Shown piece after piece: positions 30,368 to 40,669 of a stretch of DNA of 64,000 bases. Positions within the stretch are counted from its first letter, which is position 1. Each line of letters begins with the position of its first letter. The position numbers and the translations under genes were made by a program. Under the pieces are notes generated by a model. The model saw only the letters and a list, made by a program, of their open reading frames with translations, was not told the DNA's origin and made no database searches. The DNA is from Brucella cytisi (GTDB lineage: Bacteria; Pseudomonadota; Alphaproteobacteria; Rhizobiales; Rhizobiaceae). The stretch covers positions 885,001 to 949,000 of the forward strand of contig JAAVLQ010000002.1 in assembly GCA_012103075.1 (NCBI GenBank). Reading direction: 5' to 3'.

Positions 30368-31138
30368 TTATCTATAGATTTCAGGTTTGTAACGGCTGCC
30401 AAGACGGTAACGATTGCCAGCGTAGATCAGCTTGTTGACGGTCGCAACCGTTTCACCCGTCCATGTCCGGCGGTCCAGAAGCAGGCAGGCAATACCATCA
30501 TCGAGACGCAGCAGACGCGCAATTTCCGCGTCTGGTGTTATCGCCGAAATGACCTGCTCAACCTCGGTCATCGGGGTGCTTTTCTGAAGATAATCGTAAG
30601 TCGTGATAGCCCGGAAGTCCTGCAATTCGTAATGCTGCACGAGGCTCGTATTGACGAACCGCTCCTCAAGTTGCACCGGCACCTCGTTTTCGAGGTGCAC
30701 AATCAGCGAATGGGCGATGGGGATACTCTTATGCAGTTCGAACGCATTGAGCAGTTCGGGCGTCGGTTCGATAATGTCGAGGGTGACGACTTCGGCGCGG
30801 TGCTGCCCGCCGCGCGCCTTGATTTCGTTGGCGATGTTGACGACTTCGATCAGCGTCGTTTCCGGCTTCGGGGGCGCGACGAAAGTGCCGACGCCCTGAA
30901 TACGCTTCAATATGCCCTGATCGGTCAGTTCGCGCAGGGCCCGGTTGACTGTCATCCGGGAAATGCCGAGTGCATCGACCAGTTCATGTTCCGAAGGCAG
31001 GCGATGATTACCGGGCCAGCGACCGGAGCGGATGTTGTCCAGCACCTGCGCCTTGACCTTCTCATAGAGCGGCCCGGCGGTTTCGGGCAGTTCCATGTCG
31101 GCGGCATGATGGGATTCCGATTTGTCGCCAGCACCCAT
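30368..31138 (-). CDS. GntR/HutC-family repressor, last gene of an eight-gene operon
   Basis: Uninterrupted 256 residues. The N-terminal winged helix is PLYEKVKAQVLDNIRSGRW, LPSEHELVDALGISRMTVNR and LTDQGILKRIQGVGTFV; the C-terminal UTRA effector domain includes HSLIVHLENEVPVQLEERFV and NKLIYAGNRYRLGSRYKP. It belongs to the HutC subfamily. The ATG follows the alcohol dehydrogenase stop by three bases. A perfect HutC-consensus site lies at the head of the operon (38657-38666), so it probably represses the whole operon until an intermediate binds the UTRA domain. Confidence 0.92.
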   Translation of the reverse strand: MGAGDKSESHHAADMELPETAGPLYEKVKAQVLDNIRSGRWPGNHRLPSEHELVDALGISRMTVNRALRELTDQGILKRIQGVGTFVAPPKPETTLIEVVNIANEIKARGGQHRAEVVTLDIIEPTPELLNAFELHKSIPIAHSLIVHLENEVPVQLEERFVNTSLVQHYELQDFRAITTYDYLQKSTPMTEVEQVISAITPDAEIARLLRLDDGIACLLLDRRTWTGETVATVNKLIYAGNRYRLGSRYKPEIYR

Positions 31139-31141
31139 GAG

Positions 31142-32156
31142 TCACATCCCTGTCCGTATGATCGTTTTCAAGCCGTTCGCTTCACCGGCAATCAGCCGGG
31201 CATAGGCGTCCGGAACCTCATCGAGCGAAATTTCCCGGTCGACAAGCTGCAACAGCGACGCCTCAAGATCGGGCAGGACTTTTTGCAATTTCACGCAGTT
31301 CGTCCTGATAGGCATGGCAGCCGATCAGGCTGATCTCCCGCTCGACCAGACTATTCGGATCAAGCTCGATCATGCCGTGGGATATGCCGACCAGTGCCAG
31401 CGAACCGCCGCCGGAAAGCACGTCGAGCATTGCCTTGAGGACGCCGATATTGCCGGTGGCATCAATGGCATAGCGGATTGGCTGGCCATCGAGTGCGGCT
31501 TCAATTGCCGCCTTGTCGAGCGGAACCCCGTTTGCGCCGGTGACAGTTGAAACAAGACTGGCGCGCTGCTCGTTGCGGTCGCAGACCAGCACCGGGCCGT
31601 CATGCAGGTGGGAAAGAAGAAGCGCTGCAAGCCCGCCGATTGGCCCGCAACCCACAACGAGAACCGCCTCGCCCGACGGTACGCGCTGCTTGCGGATGGC
31701 GTGCAACGCCACCGAAAGCGGTTCGCCCATGGCGGCGACCACCGGGTTGATGGCCGGATCGTAATGAACGAGGAGCCGTGCAGGAAGTGCTGTCTCCTCG
31801 GCAAAACCGCCATCGCAGACTTCACCGATGAACCCCAGCGTCTCGCAGACATTGTGCCTGCCGCTTTTGCAGGACTGGCATTCGCCGCACCAGTAGCGGG
31901 AGTCCGCGATCACCGTATCGCCGGGTTTGAAGCTGGTCACGCCAGCACCAGTTTCAGTCACGACACCTGCAAATTCATGGCCTGCGACCGAAGGTGACTG
32001 GTTGATCCACTGCCCGGTCATGAAATTATGCAGATCGGAGCCGCAGATACCGGCAGCCGATACTTTCAGCCGGACCCAGCCCGGCTTAGGCCGCAACGGC
32101 GGGTCGATTGTCTCGACCTGCAAATCCTTCGCCGCATAGAGCCGGACAGCCTTCAT
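31142..32156 (-). CDS. Zinc alcohol (polyol) dehydrogenase, threonine/sorbitol dehydrogenase-like (frame break)
   Basis: About 338 residues. Catalytic-zinc motif GICGSDLHNF and GHEFAG; structural-zinc loop CGECQSCKSGRHNVC with all four Cys; cofactor motif VGCGPIGGLAA. The C-terminal part changes frame at the T-run near 31271 (one base too many); correction gives AKVLPDLEASLLQLVDREI and the end LKTIIRTGM. Seventh gene of the operon that ends with the GntR repressor. By analogy with the known DHPS pathway it could be a secondary-alcohol (2-)dehydrogenase; the substrate is an inference. Confidence 0.88.
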
Positions 32157-32177
32157 CGTCAGCCTCCCCGGCTCTTT

Positions 32178-33496
32178 CTAGAGGTAATCCCTGCGGATTT
32201 CCGACACGGCGTTCTCGTGTGAGGAGAACCCTTCGTAACGCGCCAGTGTGCGGGCATGTTTTGCAAATTCCGGATAGGCGGAAGCCGTCACATAGCCGAT
32301 GGACGACCGCTTGACGAAATCCGTTACCGAAAGCGGACCATAGGTCCGCGCCCAGCGGCTGGTCGGCAGCACGGCGTTCGGGCCAAGGCCGAAATTGCCG
32401 ATGACGACCGGCGTGTGCGGTCCCATCAGGATTTCGGCAGCTTCGGTGATATGGCCGAGATGCGCGAACGGATCGGTAGAAAGAAGCTCCAGATGTTCCG
32501 GCGCATAGTCGTTGATGAACTTGTAGCTCTCTTCCACGGATGACGTCAGGACGATACCGCCATATTTGCCGGTAAGCACGGTTTTGGAGAAGCCGACGCG
32601 CTGTTCGGTCATGCGCGCCCAATGGTCCGGCAATGCAGCCAGCGCCTCTTCCGCGACGCGGCGGCTATGCGTGACGAGCCACGCCGACGAGTCCGGGCCA
32701 TGTTCCGCCTCGATCAGGAGGTCGAGTGCCGCAAGTCCACCCTTCACCGTATCATCGGCAAAAAAATGACAGCCTCGGAAGGGCCAGCAGGCAGGCCGGG
32801 ATCAATGACACCGCCAAGCAGGCGCTTGGCTGCAACCACCCATGGGCTGCCGGGGCCGACGATCTTGAGCGCCGGTTTCACCGTTTCTGTGCCATAGGCG
32901 ACAGCAGCGACTGCCTGCGCGCCGCCGACCTTATAGACGGTTTCCACACCGGCAAGTCGTGCGGCAACGAGTGTTGCGGCATCGACCGAACCATCCGGTG
33001 TCGGCGGGGTGACGATGGCAAGATCAGGCACGCCTGAAACGACAGCCGGAACGGCGGTCATCATGGTGACGGACGGAAAGGCTCCCTTGCCACGCGGAAT
33101 ATAGAGCGCGACGGAGCGGATCGGGGTGAAGCGGTCGCCCGCAAAGGCGCCCGGACGCATTTCCTTCAGCCACATGGCCTCCGGCTTCTGCTCCTCGTGG
33201 AAATGGCGGATATTATCGATGCCGAACTGGATGGCGTCGATCACGTCTTTTTCCACCTTGTCGAACGCGGCATCGAACTCGGCTTCCGTTGCCTTGATGC
33301 TCGCCGGATCGACTTCTGCCTTGTCGAGATCGCGCGCAAAGCGGACAAGCGCCGCGTCGCCTTCGGTGCGAACGGCTTCGATGATCGGCTTGACCTTCTC
33401 GATAAAGCCCGACAGGTCGGTTTCCGAGCGCTTGAGAAGTTCGGCGCGCGCTGCGTCGTCCAGTTTAGCCAGTTCGTGAAAAGAAACATCGGACAT
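32178..33496 (-). CDS. HisD-like dehydrogenase, probably not histidinol dehydrogenase (HpsN type?) (frame break)
   Basis: About 440 residues of the histidinol dehydrogenase fold: [39 protein letters not shown] and YAPEHLEL, the last with the catalytic Glu-His pair. Against E. coli HisD (numbering from memory) key positions differ: the zinc-site QAEH is EAEH near residue 259, GDY...GPNH is GNF...GPNA near 365-372. These changes argue against histidinol as substrate and for a paralogue such as sulfopropanediol dehydrogenase HpsN, which also oxidises a primary alcohol to an acid in two NAD steps. The A/T-run 32760-32766 breaks the frame. AAGGAG precedes the ATG at 33496. The context (transport genes, ADH, SDR, GntR) is catabolic. 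Confidence 0.85.
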
Positions 33497-33534
33497 GATC
33501 GGCTCCTTGCTGGTTGCGGAGGTGGCGCAACCGG

Positions 33535-34334
33535 TCATTTCGATTTGAGGAAGATGTCGAGCCCGACCAGCCGGTCGAGCAGAAAGATAGCAGCAGCGGC
33601 ACAGGCGATGAAGACGACGGAGATGGCCGCAAGGTCCGGTGTGATGATGGACCGGATCGAATTGTAGATCTGCACCGGCAGCGTGACGATGCGTGCATCG
33701 ACCAGAAGCAGGCTTACCAGAAATTCGTTCAGCGCCAGAATGAACATCAAGAGCGAGCCGCTGATGACGCCCGGCACGACGACCGGCAGTGTGACGAAGA
33801 AGAAGGTCGAGATCGGCCCAGCCCCGCAATTGGCGGCGGCGAGTTCCAGATCGGCATCGAGATTGGCGGCACTTGCCGTTACGGCCCAGATCATGAAGGG
33901 CAGATTGATGACGCAGGCTGCAATCCCTACCGGCCAGAGCTGGCCCAGAATTCCTGCCTGACCGAAAACCAGCATGAGACCGATGCCGGAACCGATCAGC
34001 GGAATGGTGAAGGGCAGCAGCAGGTAAATCTGGATTGTCTTTTCAAACCGCACGGCATATTTCGCTAGCGCTATGCCAGCCAAGGTCCCGACCGGAATGG
34101 CGACAATGGTGCAGATGAAGGAGACATAGAGCGAGCGCAGGAATGCATCCCAGAGGTCGCTCGTTCCGGCGATCTTCTGATACCATTTCAGCGAGACCCC
34201 TTCCGGCGGGAAGGTAATCATGTTGCCGGATGTGAAGGAGGCCCAAGCACCACGATGGTCGGTGCGGAAAGCAGCACCAGAACGGCGATCACGAATGTCC
34301 ATATGACGATGGATTTTGACAGTGGCGAGGTCAT
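33535..34334 (-). CDS. ABC permease, PotC type (frame break)
   Basis: About 266 residues starting MTSPLSKSIVIWTFVIAVLV, six membrane helices. The EAA-type loop is ELAAANCGAGPISTFFFVTLP. The frame changes near 34247; one more G gives IVVLGASFTSGNM. The start overlaps the stop of the other permease (ATGA). Part of the PotABCD-like importer whose other genes lie upstream. Confidence 0.88.
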
Positions 34335-35276
34335 TTGCGCGCCCTCCCCATGGCAAGCGTACCGGCCCCGAACAGCGTGAACACGATCCCGACGAGGATG
34401 GAACCGACGCCGACCAGAAGCAGCCCAAGCGTTGCGCCCAGTCCCTGATCGGATGTGCGGAAGAACTGGTCATAGATCGCATTGGCGATGAAATCCTGCG
34501 ACCCGCCGCCAAGAATGGCCGGTACGGCAAAATCGGTGAGCGACAGCGTCATTACCACCAGTCCAGCGCCGATCAGGCCCGGACGGGCCATAGGCAGGAC
34601 AACATGGGCGAAGGTCCGCAGCCAGTTCGCACCGAGCGAACTCGCCGCCGCTTCCATTTCCTCCGGTATGGCCGTCAGGGGCTGGCGCCAGCATCAGCAC
34701 GGCGAATGGCAACATATATTGAATGAGGCCGAACAGAACTGCCGGATAATTATAGAGTAGCCGCATTGGCGCGATACCGACAAGGCCAAGCGCTTCGTTG
34801 ACCATGCCCTGATTACCGAGAATGATGAGCCAGCCATAGGCGCGCACGACCTGACCAATGAAGAAGGGCAGGAACAGCGCGATCAGCAGGAATTTGCGCA
34901 ATGCAGCCGATGGCGTGCGCACCATGAGATAGGCATAGGGAAATGCCAGAAGAAGCGTGAATGCGGTCACGACGAGCGAGCCGAACAGGCTGCGCCATGC
35001 CACGGTTGCAAAGAGGCTTTCCGTCAGTGCGCGCTTGTAATTGGCGAGCGTGTAATAGTCCGACATCAGGAACGTCGAAGTGTCGAGCGTGCGCAGGCTG
35101 GTATCCGCGATCTGGATCAAGCCCAGCACCAGCAGTCCGACCAGAACAATCGCCGGAAGCAGCATCAGATAAGGCACGGCGCGATTGAACCGCGCGGGCC
35201 ACAAAAAGGCTGCGATTGCTTCCAGCGCGTCCATGATGCGCCATGTCATGGGATAGGCAGTGCGTGCCGCTCGCAT
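34331..35276 (-). CDS. ABC permease, PotB type (frame break)
   Basis: About 315 residues: MRAARTAYPMTWRIMDALEA, then helices including VPYLMLLPAIVLVGLLVLGL. The EAA loop region is EAAASSLGANWLRTFAHVVLP. The G-run near 34678-34681 is one base short; correction gives LMLAPALTAIPEEMEAAASS. Fourth gene of the operon. Confidence 0.88.
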
Positions 35277-35333
35277 GTTTCAATTCCTGAATGTTTGCCC
35301 GAAATGTTTGCCCGGATATGTCGGGCATCAGGA

Positions 35334-35349
35334 TCGCCCTTTCGGGCGA
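35334..35349. terminator. Intra-operon hairpin after the binding-protein gene
   Basis: TCGCCC-tttc-GGGCGA, a 6-base stem in the 98-base gap between binding protein and permease, without a clear T-run on the minus strand. A likely RNA-stabilising or attenuating hairpin that raises the binding protein level relative to downstream genes. Confidence 0.4.
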
Positions 35350-35374
35350 CCCGTCTTGTTTTCACGGAGCTGGA

Positions 35375-36488
35375 TCAGCCCTGCATGATGGCCTTGAACT
35401 TCGAGAACCATTCGCTTTCGTTTTCCACCTGCACCTTTGCCGAAATACGGATGAGGTGTTTGAAATCCTCGTCCTTGGTCGGATAGGCCGGGTCGTTCAC
35501 CAGATCGGCGGGCGGGGTCAGGCCCGGCACGACACCCGGCAGGCCAAGGCCGTCGAGCCAGACCTGCTGCGCATCCTTGGTAAGCGCGAAATTGATATAT
35601 TCCTTGGCCCAGTAAAGTTCGTTTTCCGGTAGGCCCTTTGGAATCCAAAGGCCGTCTGTGTCGAACTTCGCGCCCTCTTCCGGAACGGTCCAATCGATCT
35701 TGACGCCGTTCTTCTGGGCTTCGCGCGCATTGGTGGAAATGGTGCAGGCCAGATCGATTTCGCCCTTCTGGAACCGGTGGTGAAATCCGGGTCTTCGCCG
35801 AGAAGCGGCTGCTGCTGCTTCACCTTGGTGATGAAATCCCATGCGGGCTGCATGTTGCCCGGAATGTCTTCCAGCTTGCCGCCACCGGCAACCTGCGCCG
35901 GGAAGTGGAAGCCGATGCCATCATTATAGAGCGCAATGCGTCCCTTGAACTTCGGATCGAGCAGAGCGTGCCACGACTTCGGCGGGCCATCCGGGAAGGC
36001 TTCCGGACGATAGGCCAACACATAGACATAGCCATAGGTGTTGACGATCGGATAGCCGTCGAGACCAACCGGCTTGGCAAGATCGGTGGTGTTCTTGAGA
36101 TTGACAGGTCCGACAGGTCTTCCGTCACGCCGCGCAATGCCGATTTGGTCGCATTGGTGGTCGTATCCCAGTTGACGTGGATCGGTGGAACACGCTTCTG
36201 CGCGACCGCAGCCCAGAGCTTCGGCTGGATTTCGTTGTCTTCCGTCAGGTCGTGACGGATGGAAATGCCGGTCTTGGCAGTAAACGGATCGGAAACGCCG
36301 GCTTTAAGCGCCTCCACCCAGCTGCCACCCCGGGCGCGCACGATCAGTTCCTTCGGCTTTGCCGGCTCTTCAGCAAATGCGCGCGACAGGCCGAGCGATG
36401 TCGTGCCGGCTGCAGCGGCAAAAGCGCCTGCGCTTTGCAGGAAGCGGCGGCGGTCGAGTATCAGAAAAGGTTTCTTCAGATTGCTCAT
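35375..36488 (-). CDS. PotD-type periplasmic binding protein, Tat signal (frame breaks)
   Basis: About 371 residues with a twin-arginine signal DRRRFLQSAGAFAAAAG. Family blocks of the spermidine/putrescine-type class 1 binding proteins: LIVRARGGSWVEALKAGV, YNDGIGFHFPAQVAG and DGLWIPKGLPENELYWAKEYINF (in part). Frame changes near 36110 and 35778; correction gives LSDLSNLKNTTDLAKPVG and FQKGEIDLACTIS. Other members of this class bind opines, phosphonates or sulfonate-type compounds, so polyamine is not implied. AGGAGAAAC precedes the start. Confidence 0.86.
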
Positions 36489-36527
36489 TTTTGTTTCTCC
36501 TCTGGAGTTTCCCCGTAACGTTTTAGT

Positions 36528-37666
36528 TCATGCGGCAAAGACGATGAGATCGCGGGCGTTCCAGCCAAGATGCACGGTTTCACCTTCCGCAAACTGGCTA
36601 TGGCCGATGGGATCGTGGTCGAAGACGCGCATCAACACGTCTCCCAAGGCAGGAACCCGCAATTCATAGACGATGCGTTCGCCTTCAAAAATCGCGTCGG
36701 TAACGATGCCTTCAAGCACGGTATCGAGTTCTGCATGTGCCGCGGCGCTGCCGCCAATACGGATCTGTTCGGCGCGGATTGCACACGAGACATTTGCGCC
36801 GGAGCCAATCGGTCCGCGCCCCTCGCCTGCCACACCTACCAGAGCTATTCCGGCATCGACCCGCACGAGATTGCTGTCGAGCGAAGACGCCTTGCCGGAA
36901 ATGAAATTGGTGACGCCGATGAAGTTCGCCACAAAGGCGTTGGACGGATTGCGATAGGTCTCGGATGGCTGTGCCATCTGCTGAATTTCGCCACCATCCA
37001 TGACGATGATTTCGTCAGATACGACGAAGCGCTTCGCGCTGGTCATGGGTGACATTGATGGTCGTAACGCCAAGTTCTCGCTGGATGCGGCGAAATTCAA
37101 GCTGCATTTCCTCGCGCAGCTTGCGGTCGAGTGCCGCCAGAGGTTCGTCGAGCAGAAGCAGGTCCGGTTCGAAAACGAGGGCGCGCGCGATGGCGACACG
37201 CTGCTGCTGGCCACCGGAAAGCTCGTGCACGCGCCGTTCGCCGAGGCCGTTCAGACGAACGAGGTCGAGATAGCGTTCCACCCGCTCAGGGATAGAACGC
37301 GCATCGAAGCGGCGCATTTTCAGCGGAAAGGCGACATTTTCAGCGGCCGTCATATGCGGGAAAAGCGCAAGCTTCTGAAAAACCATGCCGATGGAGCGCT
37401 TGTGCGGCGGTACGGCGCTGACAGCTTCATCGTTGATGAATATTTCACCGATGCTCGGTTTCTGGAAACCGGCGATGAGGCGGAGAAGCGTCGTCTTGCC
37501 GGAGCCGGATGGCCCGAGAATGGTCAGAAAACGGCCCTTGGCGAGATCGAAAGATGCCGCACGCACGGCATGGAAGCCGTTATAGATCATGCTGACATTG
37601 TTGACCGATACGGCAGCCGGTCCGTTGGAGACTTTTACGGCCAGTTCCGGTTTCGGTTGTATTCAT
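36528..37666 (-). CDS. ABC ATPase, PotA type (frame breaks)
   Basis: About 380 residues with Walker A GPSGSGKTT, VFQKLALFPHMTAAENV, signature [15 protein letters not shown], Walker B LLLDEPLAALD and VTHDQREAL, then a TOBE domain (CAIRAEQIRIGG, VLEGIVTDAIFEGERIVYEL). The start is placed at 37666 (MNTTET), because the in-frame ATG at 37590 lacks the first strand; frames change near 37645 and near 37030. The N-terminal sequence VSNGPAAVSVNNVSMIYNGF continues in the corrected frame. Confidence 0.85.
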
Positions 37667-37759
37667 CGTTGTTTCCCATTTCAGTCAAAGTACCGGAAGG
37701 TATTTTATGAAGTTATTTCAATCCTGTTTCACAATCCGCTGATATTCCGCTGGAGAGTA

Positions 37760-38535
37760 TCAAATGGATGCAAGGTAGCCTCCGTCTATCGGGATCACCT
37801 GCCCCGTGACATACGACGACGCAGCGCTTGCCAGAAACACCACAGCGCCCGCAACATCTTCCATCGCGCCGAAACGGCCCTGCGGAATCTTGCCCAGCAT
37901 CGCCTTCTGCCAGTCGTCATTCTCGTAAAACACATCGGTCATGGCAGTGCGGAAATAGCCCGGCGCAATGCCATTGACGCGGATGCCGGAAGGCGCCCAT
38001 TCTGTCGCCAGAGCATGGGTCATGCCCATGAGGCCGGATTTGGAAGAACCGTAGGGAGCGGCGGTTGGCACACCGACATAGGAGGTCAGCGAGCACAGAT
38101 TGATGATCGTTCCCCCCCTTTCCGCTGTCCGTCATCTGGCGGGCAGCAGCCTGCGCACAGAAGAACGCGCCTTTGAGATTGGTCGCCACGATGCGGTCCC
38201 AAAGCGCCTCGTCCACATCGAGCGAGGGGCGGATTTCTTCATAGCCTGCATTGTTGACTAGAATATCAAGACCGCCGAGCGCTTTCGAGGCTTGCGCGAC
38301 AGCGGCTCCACAGGCGGCAACATCGCGCACATCGAGCGAAAGGGTGGCCGAGGCGCGGTCATGGGCGGCGATACGGGATGCCGTTTCGGAGAGGGTCGTC
38401 GGACTTGCGCGCTGTAATGGCGACATCGGCACCAGCCGAGGCTAGCGCTTCGGCAATGGCCTGTCCCAGTCCCCGGCTTGCACCGGTAACCAGCGCTTTA
38501 CGCCCGCGAAGGTCGAAAAGCGATAAAACCTGCAT
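37760..38535 (-). CDS. Short-chain dehydrogenase/reductase, first gene of the operon (frame breaks)
   Basis: About 258 residues. Cofactor motif GASRGLGQA near residue 18, NNAG near 90, catalytic YGSSK near 160 and the end [11 protein letters not shown]. Two frame changes: near 38400 and in the C-run 38112-38118. The second ATG (38535) is preferred on spacing to AGGGGA. First gene of the operon, directly after the HutC-type operator. A plausible partner of the zinc alcohol dehydrogenase in inverting or oxidising a secondary alcohol. Confidence 0.86.
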
Positions 38536-38655
38536 CATGTTCCCCTGCGGACCTTTGGCAAAACAATATTGTTGCCCGAACTTCTAACTGTTCCGGGTCG
38601 AATGTTTAGCAATTTTTTTGTGGTCTGCCCAGCATAGGAACATCTTTTTCATAAC

Positions 38656-38677
38656 TTGTCTATACATATATATACAA
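38656..38677. promoter_or_regulatory. GntR/HutC-type operator
   Basis: Near-palindrome of 22 bases starting TTGTCTATACA and ending TATACAA; 18 positions are symmetric. Its core GTCTATAC matches the published HutC-subfamily consensus GTMTAKAC exactly. It lies between the divergent SDR and HisC-like genes, about 120 and 75 bases before their starts. Confidence 0.75.
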
Positions 38678-38752
38678 AATTGGATTTTAGTCTTAGAACT
38701 TCTCTCCCCAAGGCGCGCGACAAGTGACGCGCTGCACCAGAGGAGAACGTGA

Positions 38753-39876
38753 ATGGCGCAGGAAAATGCCCGGTTTGGCGATCTGATTCGGCCCGAAATC
38801 CGTGGTCTCAGCCCCTATAATGCCGGTCTCACCATTGCCGAGGTGGAGGCGCGCTATCATCCTCCGGCAATCGCAAAACTCGGCTCCAACGAGAACCCGC
38901 TTGGACCGTCACCCAAGGTGCAGGCGCTCTTTTCCGGTGCCCATGATCTGCTGCGGCTCTACCCCGACCCGTCGGGACGCGAACTGGCGCAGGAAATTGC
39001 GATCGAGTTCGACTGGCCGCAGGACCGCATCATTCTCGGCAACGGATCGGAAGACCTGATCGGCGTAATCTGCCGCACCGTTTTGCGGCCGCGCGACCGG
39101 GTGGTCACACTTTACCCGTCCTTTCCGTTGCACGAGGATTATGCGACGACCATGGGGGCAAGTGTCGAACGGGTTGAAGTGACGCCGTCGCTTGAAGTCG
39201 ACGTTGATGCGCTGGTGGCTGCAGTTGCGACCGCTCCACGTCTCGTGATGTTCGCAAATCCGCTCAATCCAGTCGGGAGCTGGCTGACACCGGAGGCTTT
39301 GCAGCGCGTTGTCAATGCGGTCTCGCCGGAGACGTTGCTGGTCGTTGACGAAGCTTATGCTGAATATGCAGCCGGTGACGATTATCCGTCTGCCGCCACA
39401 CTTCTGCGCGACAGTGGCCTTCACTGGGTGGCGCTGCGTACCTTCTCCAAGGCTTATGGGCTGGCCGGTGTGCGTCTGGGATTCGGGCTTGTCAGCGACC
39501 CGAATTGCGCGGGTTTCTGGACCGCGCCCGCACACCTTTCAACGCCAATGGCATTGCACAGACTGCGGGGCTGGTTGCGCGCCGGGATAAAGACCATCTC
39601 GCAAAGGGTATCGCGCTTGCGCTTAGCGAGCGGGACCGGATGGCCGGTTTCCTGAGCGATCGACAAATCCGTTTTGCGCCCTCCAAGGGAATTTTTCTGT
39701 TCATTGACGTGAAATCGGATTCTGTTGCGTTTGCCGAAAAACTGCTGGAAGACGGCGTCATCGTGAAGCCTTGGAAGCAGCAGGGCTACACGACTTTCAT
39801 CCGCGTCAGTGTCGGCGCACCGGAAGAAAATGATCTTTTCATGCGCACTTTCGAAAACGCCACAGGACTGGCTTGA
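38753..39876 (+). CDS. HisC-like aminotransferase (frame break)
   Basis: PLP-dependent class I/II aminotransferase, about 374 residues, of the histidinol-phosphate aminotransferase group. GSNENPLGPSP, YPDPSGRELAQ, NPLNPVGSWL, VDEAYAEY and TFSKAYGLAGVRLGFG with the PLP lysine near residue 235. The frame changes near 39505; one more base gives DPELRGFLDRARTPFNANGIAQT. The sequence ends QQGYTTFIRVSVGAPEEN. Divergent from the eight-gene operon and sharing its operator, it probably works in the same pathway rather than in histidine synthesis. AGGAGAA precedes the start. Confidence 0.86.
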
Positions 39877-39930
39877 GTTTGAAAGCAGGTTTCGGGAGGC
39901 TGTCTCCTGATCTCGTGCTAGAAAGGTCTC

Positions 39931-40566
39931 ATGAGAGACCTTTTCGACCAGATTGAACCGCGTAAAATCCGGCGCCGGGCGCCGTGCTTCTCGTGGCTTT
40001 GCGCTTCCAAGTGAGGATGCTGTTCTGAAAGCCGTGGCCGATGTTTCTGCCGTGGCCCCTTTCGCCATATGACCACGCCGGGCGGATATCGCATGTCGGT
40101 TGCGATGACGAATTGTGGAGAATTCGGCTGGGTCACGGACCGGACCGGCTATCGCTACAGTACCGACGATCCGGAAACCGGCCTTCTCTGGCCGACGATG
40201 CCGGATTCCTTCCGCGCGCTTGCCCAAACTGCTGCTCGTGAAGCCGGTTATCCTGATTTTGCGCCGGATGCCTGTCTCATCAATCGTTATGAACTGGGTG
40301 CGAAACTTTCATTGCATCAGGACAAGGACGAACAGGATCTCAACAATCCGATTGTTTCGGTGTCGCTCGGTCTGCCTGCGACTTTCCAGTTTGGCGGGTT
40401 GAAGCGAACCGACCCGATTGCGAAATATATCCTGCATCACGGTGACGTGGTTGTGTGGGGCGGACCTTCACGTCTCTTCTATCATGGCATACTCACCCTG
40501 AAGCGCAGCGAGCATGAAAAACTGGGTCCGTTTCGCCTCAATCTGACATTCAGAAAATCGCGCTGA
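39931..40566 (+). CDS. alkB: AlkB-type DNA/RNA demethylase (frame breaks)
   Basis: 2-oxoglutarate/Fe(II) dioxygenase that reverses 1-methyladenine and 3-methylcytosine damage. About 212 residues starting MRDLFDQIEPRKI. Iron ligands HQDKDEQD (His and Asp of HxD, near residue 128) and the distal His in FYHGILTL; 2-oxoglutarate Arg in FRLNLTF. MTTPGGYRMSVAMTNCG is the substrate lid typical of AlkB. Frame changes lie near 39970, 40012 and 40056. No adjacent ada gene, so it is probably not in an Ada operon. Confidence 0.87.
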
Positions 40567-40669
40567 CAGTTGCCAAACGCGGTTTTCGGAACGGACAAGC
40601 GACAGAAATCGCCTTTTAATTGCGGCGAAGGACCGTTCATTGTGCGGCGATTTTGTGGCAAGTGGAGTT

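Noticed and set aside
30329..31333. 334-codon plus-strand open frame
   Set aside because: Covers the intact GntR gene on the other strand; no recognisable protein.
32178..33496. Histidinol dehydrogenase of histidine biosynthesis, together with a HisC at 38753
   Set aside because: No other his genes nearby, catabolic context with importer and repressor, and changed active-site residues in the HisD-like protein.
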